Source: Clostridia bacterium (GTDB lineage Bacteria; Bacillota; Clostridia; Oscillospirales; Acutalibacteraceae). Taken from it: a stretch of 54,672 bases of DNA. The notes beneath the pieces were generated by a model. That model was not told where the DNA came from. It saw only the letters and a program-made list of their open reading frames with translations, and did not search any database. How positions within the stretch are numbered: the stretch's first letter is position 1; every line of letters starts with the position of its first letter. The stretch is from contig JAFPLH010000061.1 in assembly GCA_017402845.1 (NCBI GenBank), forward strand, positions 1 through 54,672, in the 5' to 3' direction. Made by a program: the position numbers and the translations under genes. Shown here piece after piece: positions 43,715 through 53,015 of this stretch.

Positions 43715-45073
43715 ATGGAAGTATTACCGAAGGACAAAAAGCTAAAAGAAAAAATACGAAAAGGCAGAACGTCTTTTCAGATCATTCTTATGAGTTTTTT
43801 TGGACTAATACTTGCAGGCACATTCTTATTGATGCTGCCTATTTCGTCACAGCAAAGATGCGTGACGCCGTTTTTTGACTGTCTTTTTACAGCCGTATCA
43901 GCTACCTGTGTTACGGGACTTATTGTAAAAGATACTGCTACATACTGGTCTTTGTTCGGAAAATGCGTAATAATAACGCTTATACAGATAGGCGGAATGG
44001 GTGTTATCACGATCGGACTTGCAATTATCAAGCTTACAGGAAAAAAGATAAGCTTTAGTCAGCGCAGCACAATGCAGGAGTCTATCTCTGCGCCGCAGGT
44101 CGGAGGTATTGTGAAGCTTACCTCGTTCATTCTGACAGGCTCGGCTATAATTGAGCTTATCGGCGCAATATGCCTTGCCCCTGTTTTCTGTAAAGACTTC
44201 GGTATTATTAAAGGTATAGGTTATTCGCTTTTTCATTCCATATCTGCATTTTGCAATGCCGGTTTTGACCTTATGGGCGTGAGAGAACAATTTTCTTCAC
44301 TTACAACATACAGCGGTAACGTATACTTTAATATTATTATAATGCTGCTTATTATTATCGGCGGTATTGGCTTTCTTGTATGGGGCGATATTAAAACATA
44401 CAAAACAAAGTTCAACAAATATTCCCTGCAAACCAAGGTCGTATTAACTACTTCATTAATATTGATAGTTATTCCTGCAATTTACTTCTTTTTCTTTGAA
44501 TACTGCGATCTCGGAATGAAAGACAGAATAATAAGCTCTGCATTTCAATCGGTAACCACAAGAACAGCAGGCTTTAATACGCAGGATCTTTCTCAGATGG
44601 ACGAATCGGGTACACTTTTAATGATTATGCTTATGATAATCGGCGGTTCTCCGGGATCTACGGCAGGCGGTCTAAAAACTGCTACATTCGCTGTGTTGTT
44701 CTTGTCTGCAATAACTGTATTCAGCCGCAGAAATGACGTTCAGTGCTTTGGCCGCAGAGTGCCCGACGACGCTGTAAGAAATGCCGGCGCTATTCTGTTT
44801 ATGTACTTATTCTTGTTTTTAACAAGCGGAATTATTATAAGCAGAGTTGAAAACCTGCCTTTGCTGACTTGTCTGTTTGAAACAGGCTCAGCAGTAGGTA
44901 CAGTCGGTCTTACTCTGGGAATAACGACAAAGCTTCATATGATATCAAAAGGAATACTTATGTTTCTGATGTTTTTCGGTCGTGTAGGCGGACTCACTAT
45001 GATATACGCCGCAGTTTCAACATCTGAAAACAAGAAGGTTAAATTGCCGCTTGAAAAAATATCTGTGGGATAA
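43715..45073 (+). CDS. ktrB: Potassium channel-like subunit KtrB (TrkH family)
   Basis: The 452-residue membrane protein of the Trk/Ktr/HKT family carries four pore repeats whose filters appear as VSATCVTGL, SISAFCNAGFDL, VTTRTAGFNT and ETGSAVGTVGL. It has the gate-loop motif GGSPGSTAGGLKT. It takes up K+, probably Na+-coupled, with KtrA as cytoplasmic regulator. ATG follows GAGGTGAATT. ktrA starts 18 bases after it. Confidence 0.93.
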   Translation: MEVLPKDKKLKEKIRKGRTSFQIILMSFFGLILAGTFLLMLPISSQQRCVTPFFDCLFTAVSATCVTGLIVKDTATYWSLFGKCVIITLIQIGGMGVITIGLAIIKLTGKKISFSQRSTMQESISAPQVGGIVKLTSFILTGSAIIELIGAICLAPVFCKDFGIIKGIGYSLFHSISAFCNAGFDLMGVREQFSSLTTYSGNVYFNIIIMLLIIIGGIGFLVWGDIKTYKTKFNKYSLQTKVVLTTSLILIVIPAIYFFFFEYCDLGMKDRIISSAFQSVTTRTAGFNTQDLSQMDESGTLLMIMLMIIGGSPGSTAGGLKTATFAVLFLSAITVFSRRNDVQCFGRRVPDDAVRNAGAILFMYLFLFLTSGIIISRVENLPLLTCLFETGSAVGTVGLTLGITTKLHMISKGILMFLMFFGRVGGLTMIYAAVSTSENKKVKLPLEKISVG

Positions 45074-45091
45074 TCGAAAGGAGAATAAAAA

Positions 45092-45736
45092 ATGAAATCT
45101 GTTCTGATACTCGGTATGGGAGAATTCGGAAGCGCAATCGCAAAAAGAATGAGTGAGCTTAACTGTGACGTTCTTGCAGTTGATACAAACGAAGAACGAA
45201 TAAATGACATTATGCCTTATGTTTCGGGGGCGAGAATCGGTGACTGCTCTAACAAAGAAATGCTGGAGTCGCTCGGCGTTAATAACTTTGACGTCTGTAT
45301 TGTAGCAGTCGGCGGACTTTTTCAGACATCTCTCGAAACTACATGCACACTTAAAGAACTCGGCGCAGAGTTTGTAATGGCTCGTGCTACAAATGACGTA
45401 CAAATGAAATTCCTGCAAATGGTAGGCGCTGACGAGGTTGCATACCCTGAAAAGCAAACTGCAATAAGATTTGCAACAAAATATGCATCTGATACCATTC
45501 TTGATTTTATCCAGCTTGACAGCAATTATTCGATCTACGAAATGAAGGTGCCGAAAAAATGGTTCGGAAAAACTCTTTCGCAAATCGACATACGAAAGAA
45601 ATACAACGTAAACATTCTTACGATAAAAAGAAACGGCGAAGTATTCATTCCTATGCCCGACACGCAATTTATTAGCGACGATGTTACTTTCGTTATCGGA
45701 GAGATCAAGGATATTTTAAAGTGCTTTAATATCTAA
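45092..45736 (+). CDS. ktrA: Potassium uptake regulator KtrA (RCK domain)
   Basis: The 214-residue RCK protein has an N-terminal Rossmann domain with SVLILGMGEFGSAIAKRMSEL and the acidic VDTNEERI, which binds nucleotide (ATP/ADP or NAD), and a C-terminal TrkA-C domain (about 130-214: IYEMKVPKKWFGKTLSQIDI in parts). It forms a ring gating KtrB. SD GAAAGGAG. Terminator 45757-45805 follows. Confidence 0.93.
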   Translation: MKSVLILGMGEFGSAIAKRMSELNCDVLAVDTNEERINDIMPYVSGARIGDCSNKEMLESLGVNNFDVCIVAVGGLFQTSLETTCTLKELGAEFVMARATNDVQMKFLQMVGADEVAYPEKQTAIRFATKYASDTILDFIQLDSNYSIYEMKVPKKWFGKTLSQIDIRKKYNVNILTIKRNGEVFIPMPDTQFISDDVTFVIGEIKDILKCFNI

Positions 45737-45756
45737 GAGATAAGATCTAACTAAAG

Positions 45757-45805
45757 CAGGCACATAACCGTTTGTTATTTCGGTTATGTGCCTGTTGTTT
45801 TTTTA
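45757..45805 (+). terminator. Terminator of ktrBA
   Basis: CAGGCACATAACCG pairs perfectly with CGGTTATGTGCCTG around a 10-base loop, followed by TTGTTTTTTT. Confidence 0.92.
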
Positions 45806-45842
45806 TTGAAAGCTTTTTCTGTTCTCAAACAAACATCAGATA

Positions 45843-47573
45843 TCAGAGCTGCGGTTCAAGCTTTTTCAGCTCATCTGCGATGATATTCTTTATCATTTCG
45901 GGTGCGTCTGCAATAGCTGCGTCAGCCTTATAGGACTTATCTCTGAATGCGATCTCAACCACACCTCTTGAAACTGTCTTGGGGCTTACAACTACACGAA
46001 CAGGTATTCCCATAAGATCGGCGTCTGCAAACATTACGCCTGCACTCACTTTTCTATCGTCATACAATACCTCAACGCCCTTTGACATAAGATCGTTATA
46101 TAAAGCATCGGAAACCTGAGCGACCTCCTCTTTATCTGCACGAATAGCGCAGATGTGAACCTGCCAAGGCGCAATTGATATTGGCCAGATCGGACCGTTT
46201 TCATCATGACGGGCTTCACATACAGACGCAGCCAATCTGCCTACGCCTATACCGTAACAGCCCATTATCGGATATTGCAAAGCACCGTTTTTGTCTATGT
46301 ACTGCATATCCATTGTTTCTGTATACTTTGTACCAAGCTGGAAGATATTACCTACCTCGATACCTCTTGTAATACTGATAGTTTTCTTGCCGCAGCATGG
46401 GCAGATAGAACCGTTATACGCTTTAGCAAAATCAACAAATTCAATTTCGCCCATCTCTCTTTCAGGGGTAAAGCCTTTATAATGATAATCAACCTTGTTT
46501 GCACCGCAAACCAAGTTGTGTGTACCCTTTAAAGACTTATCAAAAAGTACTGTGCCCTTTTTCAGATTAAGCTCCATAGGACCTGCAAAGCCGTATACAA
46601 TGCCTGTATCGGTAGTACCATCGTCTTCTATGATTTCCTCTCTGAGATAATTCTGCACTTTTGTTTCGTTTACTTCAAGATCGCCTCTGATAAATACTAT
46701 AACGGGTTCATAAGACTTCTTTTTAAGATATATTACTGCCTTACAAGTCTGTTCGGGAGTAACCGAAAGGAAATTGCAGATCTCATCTATCGTTTTAAAG
46801 CCGGGTGTATGTACACACTCTAAGTCTGCATCTTCTGCGCTGCTGTTCTCTGTAATGCACTCTGCAACCTCCATATTTGAACGGAAATCGCATGAATCAC
46901 ACACTACAAGTCTGTCTTCTCCGATATCTGTTATAAGCATAAATTCGTGTGCTACCTTGCCGCCCATCATACCGGAATCTGATTTTACCGCTATAACCTC
47001 CGGAACACCTGCTCTTGCAAATATTCTCTCATAGGCATGATAACACTTCTGATAGTATTCCTCCAGATCTTCTTGTGTGAGGTGGAATGAGTAAGCATCT
47101 TTCATTGTAAATTCTCTTACTCTTATAAGACCGCCTCTCGAACGAGGTTCATCACGGAATTTTGTCTGTATCTGATACACCATAAACGGATAATTCATAT
47201 AGGACTCAGCAGTATGTCTTGCAAGATGTACAACGGCTTCTTCGTGAGTCATACCGAGTACCATATCAACATCGCCGCGATCCTTGAATCTTAAAAGCTC
47301 TGAACCGATACTGTAATAACGTCCAGACTCTTTCCAGAGTGTAGCCGGCATTGCTACCGGAAGCAGAACCTCTTGTCCGTCAATTCTGTTCATTTCTTCA
47401 CGAATGATGTTCTCGATCTTCTTGATAATTCTTAAACCGGGCGGCAAAAGAGAGTATATGCCTTCTCCTACTCTTTTCATATATCCGCCGCGAATCATAA
47501 ATATATGGCTTGTAATACGACATTCTGCCGGCGTTTCTTTATAACGCTGACCTAACATATTTGAAATTTTCAT
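45843..47573 (-). CDS. proS: Prolyl-tRNA synthetase
   Basis: The 576-residue class II synthetase is of the bacterial type with the inserted editing domain. Motif 2 is seen as FRDEPRSRGGLIRVREFTMKDAYSFH (in parts), motif 3 as MGCYGIGVGRLAASVCE. The insertion (about 225-390) has DEICNFLSVTPEQTCKAVIYL and VCGANKVDYHYKGFTPE. The anticodon-binding end includes VEVLYDDRKVSAGVMFADADLMGIP (in parts). ATG 47571-47573 is chosen because the family starts MKIS; another ATG lies at 47583-47585. No ribosome-binding site is seen before either. A GCCGT/ACGGC hairpin ends at 47586. It follows proB in the same direction, 106 bases away. Confidence 0.95.
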   Translation of the reverse strand: MKISNMLGQRYKETPAECRITSHIFMIRGGYMKRVGEGIYSLLPPGLRIIKKIENIIREEMNRIDGQEVLLPVAMPATLWKESGRYYSIGSELLRFKDRGDVDMVLGMTHEEAVVHLARHTAESYMNYPFMVYQIQTKFRDEPRSRGGLIRVREFTMKDAYSFHLTQEDLEEYYQKCYHAYERIFARAGVPEVIAVKSDSGMMGGKVAHEFMLITDIGEDRLVVCDSCDFRSNMEVAECITENSSAEDADLECVHTPGFKTIDEICNFLSVTPEQTCKAVIYLKKKSYEPVIVFIRGDLEVNETKVQNYLREEIIEDDGTTDTGIVYGFAGPMELNLKKGTVLFDKSLKGTHNLVCGANKVDYHYKGFTPEREMGEIEFVDFAKAYNGSICPCCGKKTISITRGIEVGNIFQLGTKYTETMDMQYIDKNGALQYPIMGCYGIGVGRLAASVCEARHDENGPIWPISIAPWQVHICAIRADKEEVAQVSDALYNDLMSKGVEVLYDDRKVSAGVMFADADLMGIPVRVVVSPKTVSRGVVEIAFRDKSYKADAAIADAPEMIKNIIADELKKLEPQL

Positions 47574-47585
47574 AATAACAACCAT

Positions 47586-47602
47586 GCCGTTGTGGTGACG
47601 GC
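47586..47602 (-). other. Hairpin directly before proS
   Basis: Minus strand GCCGT-CACCACA-ACGGC ends one base before the first proS ATG (47585). It replaces the expected ribosome-binding site. Confidence 0.4.
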
Positions 47603-47691
47603 TATAAGATCAATGAAGCAACCACAAAATTTTACTTCATCATTTTTATTTGAACTTGTATATCAATGAAGGGCACCTCTAAATTGCTTTT

Positions 47692-48498
47692 TTATTGCTG
47701 AACACTCGCCTTGAATAATGTTCCTACCGACTTGCCCTCAACCATATCATACAACAGCTCCGGTTTGCTGCTGTTGGCTATTACCATATCAACTCCGGAT
47801 TCATTAGCAATACGAGCAGCATTAAGCTTAGTCAGCATTCCGCCTTTTCCTCTTGCTGTTCCTGCGCCGCCTGCCATATTATATATCTCCTCTGTAACCT
47901 TTTCCACTACGGGAATAAACTTTGCGTCTTCATGGCTTCGAGGATCTTTGTCGTACAATCCGTCAATATCAGACCAGATTATCAGCAGATCAGCTTTTAC
48001 AAATACTGCCACACAAGCAGAAAGTGTATCGTTATCTCCGAACACATCATTTGAATCGGGCTTATCAGACGCAATAACGTCATTTTCGTTGATTATGGGC
48101 AGTACACCGTAATTAAACATTTCTTCAAAAGACTTCTGTATGCTTTCGGCCTTCTCTGCGTCATTCAATACAGATTTTGTCAGAAGTATCTGCGCTACCT
48201 TGCAGTTATATCTTCCGAAAAAAGATTCATACATAGCCATTAATCCGCTTTGTCCTGCGGCAGCCAATACTCTTTTTTTAGAAGATTCATCAGGCTTTTT
48301 CGATAATCCCAGCTTGCCTAAGCCTACTCCCGATGCACCGGACGAAACTAATACTACCTGATTGCCCATATTTTTCAGATCACAAATCACGTTTGTCATT
48401 TCTTCGATATGGCGATAGTTTAATTGTCCGCTTTCATATGTTAATGATGACGTTCCGATTTTTATTACTATTCTTTTTTTATGCAAATCAATATTCAT
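47692..48498 (-). CDS. proB: Glutamate 5-kinase ProB without PUA domain
   Basis: ProB phosphorylates glutamate in the first step of proline synthesis. The 268-residue amino-acid-kinase protein has KRIVIKIGTSSLTYESG, VLVSSGASGVGLG, PIINENDV, FGDNDTLSA, WSDIDGLYDKDPR and ARGKGGMLTKLNAARIA, so all kinase motifs are intact. The C-terminal PUA domain of many ProB proteins is missing. It lies 12 bases after the PUA-bearing paralogue. No proA is in the window. Confidence 0.94.
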   Translation of the reverse strand: MNIDLHKKRIVIKIGTSSLTYESGQLNYRHIEEMTNVICDLKNMGNQVVLVSSGASGVGLGKLGLSKKPDESSKKRVLAAAGQSGLMAMYESFFGRYNCKVAQILLTKSVLNDAEKAESIQKSFEEMFNYGVLPIINENDVIASDKPDSNDVFGDNDTLSACVAVFVKADLLIIWSDIDGLYDKDPRSHEDAKFIPVVEKVTEEIYNMAGGAGTARGKGGMLTKLNAARIANESGVDMVIANSSKPELLYDMVEGKSVGTLFKASVQQ

Positions 48499-48510
48499 GC
48501 CGTTACTACC

Positions 48511-49923
48511 TCAAAGACTATTTCCATTAATTCGCATTTTTGTACGATTAATTACAGTTACAGACCTGTTTTCGTCGATTATGCTTTGTAATTCTTCGCT
48601 GCTGTAATCAGTTACGCCTCTGCCGATCTCAACTAAGTCTTCATTCAGGATAGACACCGTTGTTTTATCATCAAAGGTACCTTCTATTCTGATAATACCC
48701 ACCGACAGCAAACTGCTCTTATTCGACAGTGCTTCTGCTGCGCATTTATCAACGATAACAGAGCCTGCTATATGACGGCTTTCTATTGGTAAAGAAATGT
48801 CGCTTGAAAAACGAAGTATCTTATCGGTATTGATAAGAATAGTAAAAAACGGGAATGAACCGTTTACGCATATATCATTTATTTTCTCTGCCGAAAACAT
48901 ATTAGAAATAGTAAACGGAGCATTATAAGATGTAAGCAGCATGGGTATAGGTCTTGTGTGACTGTTTACGGTTTTAGCTGCGTTTATCTTTTTCGACAGA
49001 TCTTTTTTTCTCGACTCAGAAAAAGGAGCGTTACGGCTTGTATCGTAACAATAAAAAGGTAATGCTCTGCTGCTGTTAAACGGATCAACTGTATACAGCA
49101 TACCCTTTTTCGATATTGATACCATAACATCTGCATTTATCGCAACAGCAATTTTTGCAGCAAAATCGTCATCATCTTCAAAAGAATTATCCTTCTGCGA
49201 AATATCCTCCATAATAATGGGTATTGTTCGGGGATACGCCTTGAATAAACCCTTTATAGTATCTGATGTTTTTTGCGTGAGCGACTTAAAGCCGGTATTC
49301 TGAGTAATATTTCTGTTTGAATGTATTAACTCCTTGATAGCTTCAATTTTCTGTGCGTCGTCCATAGATTTAAACGCCACACTCTCGATAGATTTATAAA
49401 AGCGTTTAAGCTCGCCTACAACATCAGCGTCGTTCGACGATATAGAAAAGCCTATTGCTCTCAGATTATAATTAGAAAATCCGTCATAGAACAGATTTAC
49501 TACATCACTGTGAACCATAGATATCAAAGCTGAATACAGTCTTGAATCTGTGGTCAGACTCTCGATAGTCGCGTCACTATTGGCAGATCTGGAATCAGAC
49601 TTCTTTTTGCTTTTCTTAATGTCCTGCAAAGCGAGATACTGCTGCTTTGTATTATTGATCGAATCAGATACAACAATAACTATACGCTTTCTCGAATCAG
49701 AGTTGATAAGCTCGGCAATATCTGCAATAAAATTTCTAAGGCTTCTGATATTATAAAATCCTGTATCGTATGTCAAGCTGCTTAGTCCCAGATTTATAAC
49801 AATAGTTTTAGCAGCAGGTAATCTTCTCAATGAGTACAGAAACGCTTCCTTAGACTTGGAAAACTCCGTGTCCAAATGTTCAAAAAAATCCAAAACATCA
49901 TCTCCGTTTATACTTGTGGGCAT
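48511..49923 (-). CDS. Degenerate ProB paralogue: pseudokinase plus PUA domain
   Basis: Residue numbers count from ATG 49921-49923 (470 residues). Residues 39-55 (KTIVINLGLSSLTYDTG) align with ProB's KRIVIKIGTSSLTYESG, and 234-286 (PIIMEDIS...MLYTVDPFNSSRA) with ProB's PIINENDV...GLYDKDPRSHEDA. Catalytic marks are lost: Lys of KIG is Asn43, VSSGAS is VVSDSI, FGDNDTLSA is EDDDDFAAK, GKGGMLTK is RKKDLSKK. A 100-130 insertion is Lys/Ser-rich. Residues 384-455 form a PUA domain (SVIVDKCAAEALSNKSSLLSVGI, VEIGRGVTDYSSEEL in parts). A regulatory partner of ProB is inferred. A TTG at 49891-49893, 8 bases after GGAG, may be the true start, since ATG 49923 sits in a hairpin. Confidence 0.75.
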   Translation of the reverse strand: MPTSINGDDVLDFFEHLDTEFSKSKEAFLYSLRRLPAAKTIVINLGLSSLTYDTGFYNIRSLRNFIADIAELINSDSRKRIVIVVSDSINNTKQQYLALQDIKKSKKKSDSRSANSDATIESLTTDSRLYSALISMVHSDVVNLFYDGFSNYNLRAIGFSISSNDADVVGELKRFYKSIESVAFKSMDDAQKIEAIKELIHSNRNITQNTGFKSLTQKTSDTIKGLFKAYPRTIPIIMEDISQKDNSFEDDDDFAAKIAVAINADVMVSISKKGMLYTVDPFNSSRALPFYCYDTSRNAPFSESRKKDLSKKINAAKTVNSHTRPIPMLLTSYNAPFTISNMFSAEKINDICVNGSFPFFTILINTDKILRFSSDISLPIESRHIAGSVIVDKCAAEALSNKSSLLSVGIIRIEGTFDDKTTVSILNEDLVEIGRGVTDYSSEELQSIIDENRSVTVINRTKMRINGNSL

Positions 49924-49971
49924 CTCTAAAAACCTGCCGTAATGCCCTTATATATAGATTTTGCACAAAGT

Positions 49972-50000
49972 ATTATACCACTATACTTATAATAAGTCAA
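49972..50000 (-). promoter_or_regulatory. Promoter of the proline locus
   Basis: Minus strand TTGACT (49995-50000), 17-base spacer, TATAAT (49972-49977). It drives the pseudo-ProB gene and probably proB and proS. A GGGCAT...ATGCCC hairpin follows in the leader at about 49918-49949. Confidence 0.8.
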
Positions 50001-50037
50001 GATTTCTTTCATGTATCGACGGCTTTCAAAATTGTAT

Positions 50038-52092
50038 TTATTCTTCATATTCTACATATTCTGTGAATTTATCATTATTGAAAATATCAGTAATGCAGTA
50101 ATAAATATACGTACTTCCAAGCTGTTCTGTTACATCTTCATATGATACCTCTATCTTATCTCCGACAGTGAGCTTTTCTTCTTCAAACGTGATTGTTTCA
50201 ACATAATTCATGTCTTTATCGTATACATCATATTTAGGGCTGAATACATCTCCCGCCTTTGGCTGAATAAGCCCCTTTGAGGCGATCTGATCGTTGCTGT
50301 ATACCATTCTGATACCTGCAACATAACCTGACGGATTTTCTGTATCCCATGCAACAACTATTTCAGCTTCTTTGTCGTTGTATATACAGGGTACATATCC
50401 GCTTGTAAGATAATACTCGTCCGTTTCGTATCTCTCCTCAAAATAGAACGGTACTATACAGCCGTCAAGCGCTACCCATGTCTGATTATAACCTACTATC
50501 AGGTTATCTTTTTCGTCAAGCTCCCAATAATCATCAGCGCCGAAATCAAGATAATTATCACCGTAATCTGCAATACAGTTCAGAGTAAGGTTAGTTATAT
50601 TCTCCCAATCGTCGTCTGACAATTCGAGAATATAATTGTCGCCCGACTTTTTGATCTCAAGGCTTTCAAACTCGTTTGTATTCTCTTTAAAATACGACTC
50701 GCCGTATTCCTCAAGTAATGTATCATCCCACAGATCACTACTGAACAGATCTTCTGAAGCTTCTGTATCTTCACTTTCACTAAACAGACCGAACCAGTCG
50801 TAATCAAGATAGTCAGAATCATTTACGTTACTGTCAAGCAAGATCTGACCTACTGCCATAATATTTACAAAAATGTCGATAAACGTATCAAAGTCAACGT
50901 CATACTCTACATCTTCGTAAAACTCAACAGCTTCGTCAACATGCGAAAGATCGTGATAAGGATAATATATCGACAAGCCGTTGTCGCCGCTGCCGTTGCT
51001 CGTTGACGAAAAATAAACGGTTGATTCTGCAAGAGCATTCTTTAAGTTTTCGTCGTTGTTCGACTCCGCAACTGAGTAGAGATCAACATAATCATATTCG
51101 CTCGCCATTTCTCTGACCTCTGCGCGATGCTTTGAGAGTGTTTTGTAATCGCCGTCTGCCAGAATTTTTGTGTATGACAGCGACAACTCATTTACCGCCG
51201 GAAGAAGTGCGGATACTACCTTTTCTGTATCGAACATGCCAAGTGTTGAGTACATAGAAGGATCGCTTTCAAATGCTTTTTCAATGTATGTATCTATTAT
51301 TATCTTGCCAAGCTCAGTCACATCTGATGACGGAGAAGCAGAAAGAGTTGATACAAAGTCGTTATAGTACCAACCGCAGCCGGGCTCTGACTCCTGCGAG
51401 GCTATAAGATATTTTGTATAAGGCGCTACGGCAAGACACGTTTCAAAGCCGCCCATTAAGCAAGCGTCGAAGCCGATAAAATCAAACCTTGTATCAGCCG
51501 TTTTCAGAGCGTTTGAAAAATCGTTCAGACTCATCATTTCTTTACCGTGCTTTTCGTCATAACCGAAGCCGCCTGCTGAACCGCCGCCGTGATTCCATAG
51601 AATAAGACCGTATCTATCGGCAGGATAATTTGCGGCAGTATACGAAATAAAGTCGCTGAGCGTTTTGCCCTCGTTCATAGGACGGTCGCCTAATGTATCG
51701 TCTATAAGCTCGATAGTATTTCTTGTTACCTTGAATCTCTGGCAGGAATCGCCCTTTACGCTGTAATTATGCCAGAAGTATGAACCGCCTGTTTGTACAA
51801 TGATATTCACGCTTTCATTGCCGTTGTAGCCCTCTATCATCTCACGCAGATCGGCTGTTGCAAGTCCCCAGCTGCTTTCAAGATCAGAGCCGCAAAGATA
51901 AACCATAAGCGTATATGTGCTGCTATGGTCATAAGGTGCGTTGTCCGCTGTATCTTCTATGTACAGATCGTCAATGTCGAATATACAGCCTGAAAGCATG
52001 CTTAAAAGCATAATTACCGTCATTGCCGCACAAGCGATCCTTTTGTTTTTAAACATCATTTCAATAATGTATGGCGCTTTTTTGTTCTTCAT
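50038..52092 (-). CDS. Clostripain-family (C11) cysteine peptidase lipoprotein
   Basis: The 684-residue exported lipoprotein has a signal peptide with lipobox LSGC (cysteine about residue 36). The C11 peptidase domain (about 60-400) has TLMVYLCGSDLES, catalytic His in LILWNHGGG, and catalytic Cys in GFDACLMGGFE. The remaining 300 residues are acidic and Tyr-rich without a recognised domain. C11 enzymes cut after Arg or Lys; substrate unknown. ATG 52090-52092 lies 10 bases after GGGGG. Promoter at 52153-52181. Single gene. Confidence 0.88.
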   Translation of the reverse strand: MKNKKAPYIIEMMFKNKRIACAAMTVIMLLSMLSGCIFDIDDLYIEDTADNAPYDHSSTYTLMVYLCGSDLESSWGLATADLREMIEGYNGNESVNIIVQTGGSYFWHNYSVKGDSCQRFKVTRNTIELIDDTLGDRPMNEGKTLSDFISYTAANYPADRYGLILWNHGGGSAGGFGYDEKHGKEMMSLNDFSNALKTADTRFDFIGFDACLMGGFETCLAVAPYTKYLIASQESEPGCGWYYNDFVSTLSASPSSDVTELGKIIIDTYIEKAFESDPSMYSTLGMFDTEKVVSALLPAVNELSLSYTKILADGDYKTLSKHRAEVREMASEYDYVDLYSVAESNNDENLKNALAESTVYFSSTSNGSGDNGLSIYYPYHDLSHVDEAVEFYEDVEYDVDFDTFIDIFVNIMAVGQILLDSNVNDSDYLDYDWFGLFSESEDTEASEDLFSSDLWDDTLLEEYGESYFKENTNEFESLEIKKSGDNYILELSDDDWENITNLTLNCIADYGDNYLDFGADDYWELDEKDNLIVGYNQTWVALDGCIVPFYFEERYETDEYYLTSGYVPCIYNDKEAEIVVAWDTENPSGYVAGIRMVYSNDQIASKGLIQPKAGDVFSPKYDVYDKDMNYVETITFEEEKLTVGDKIEVSYEDVTEQLGSTYIYYCITDIFNNDKFTEYVEYEE

Positions 52093-52152
52093 AGGTAGTG
52101 TTCCCCCTTCTTTTTTGTTTTTTCTACCCTTCTCAACAGTTGATATAAATCA

Positions 52153-52181
52153 ATTATACCTAAACATATATAAATATGCAA
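52153..52181 (-). promoter_or_regulatory. Promoter of the clostripain-like gene
   Basis: Minus strand TTGCAT (52176-52181), 17-base spacer, TATAAT (52153-52158). Confidence 0.7.
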
Positions 52182-52206
52182 GCTGTTTTTACTGCTTCCC
52201 TGCCCC

Positions 52207-52881
52207 CTATTCATTTTGATATAAAGTCAGACTATTGTTTTCGTCACATACTCCAAGCAGTATTTCACCGGCAGTATATCCTTGTGCTTTGACCTGTTTT
52301 TGCAGCCAGCCGGAATCAAGTCCCATTCTTTTCAGATTTTCTTCAAGTATACGTCCGTCCATGATCACTTCGGTCTGAAATGAACTCTCCTTAGGCATAA
52401 GGCTTATATCCTCAGGATTTATCGGTCTTTTCGTACTGACAGGCAAGATCGTAAGCTTTCCGTTGCACTCGAATATTGCCGTTTGTATTTCGGTAAGATC
52501 AAAGTAACCCTCCTGACGGCACATCATCAGAAATTCACTCAATTCCAGTTTAGCCTTTTTCAGATTGCTTCGATAGATCTTCCCCTTATTCATTATTATG
52601 GTAGGTGTACCGTTAATGTATTTTCTCGATCTCGGATATTTCTCCGTTACAATATTAAGCGCTGCGGTGATCATACCGTAAGTTATCATTGAGATAAGCG
52701 GCTTCCACCACGGCTTATCAAGATTTGTTGCAAGCTCTGCCGCTATTGAGCCTATTGTAATACCTGTTATATAATCGAACAGGTCAAGCTGCGACATCTG
52801 CTTGTGTCCTATTATTTTTGCAATAACAAAGAGTACCGCTGCCGATACAAACGATAATACTATCACTTTTATAATTTCCAT
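52207..52881 (-). CDS. DUF421 (YetF-like) membrane protein
   Basis: The 224-residue protein has three membrane helices in the first 80 residues (IKVIVLSFVSAAVLFVIAKIIG, YITGITIGSIAAELA, MITYGMITAALNIV), then the YetF-type soluble part with NGTPTIIMNKGKIYRSNLKKAKL in parts, and LMMCRQEGYFDLTEIQTAIFE. The family is widespread in spore-formers; its role is poorly defined. Upstream lies a small palindromic element. Confidence 0.9.
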   Translation of the reverse strand: MEIIKVIVLSFVSAAVLFVIAKIIGHKQMSQLDLFDYITGITIGSIAAELATNLDKPWWKPLISMITYGMITAALNIVTEKYPRSRKYINGTPTIIMNKGKIYRSNLKKAKLELSEFLMMCRQEGYFDLTEIQTAIFECNGKLTILPVSTKRPINPEDISLMPKESSFQTEVIMDGRILEENLKRMGLDSGWLQKQVKAQGYTAGEILLGVCDENNSLTLYQNE

Positions 52882-52902
52882 GTTTATACCTCGGTTTTTT
52901 AC

Positions 52903-52978
52903 TTAGGAACTATGCAGGAATAGGCTGTGCAATTTAGGCAAGCATAAATGCATAAGTTATTTCTGCACAGTTCCTTAG
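52903..52978. mobile_element. Small palindromic element (family C), 76 bp
   Basis: TTAGGAACTATGCAGGAATA at the left is nearly the inverse of TTATTTCTGCACAGTTCCTTAG at the right (in parts). The middle of about 34 bases is unpaired. Probably a minimal non-autonomous element just upstream of the DUF421 gene. Confidence 0.5.
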
Positions 52979-53015
52979 TATGCCAAAAAATATATGTATT
53001 ATACTGTTCACAAAA

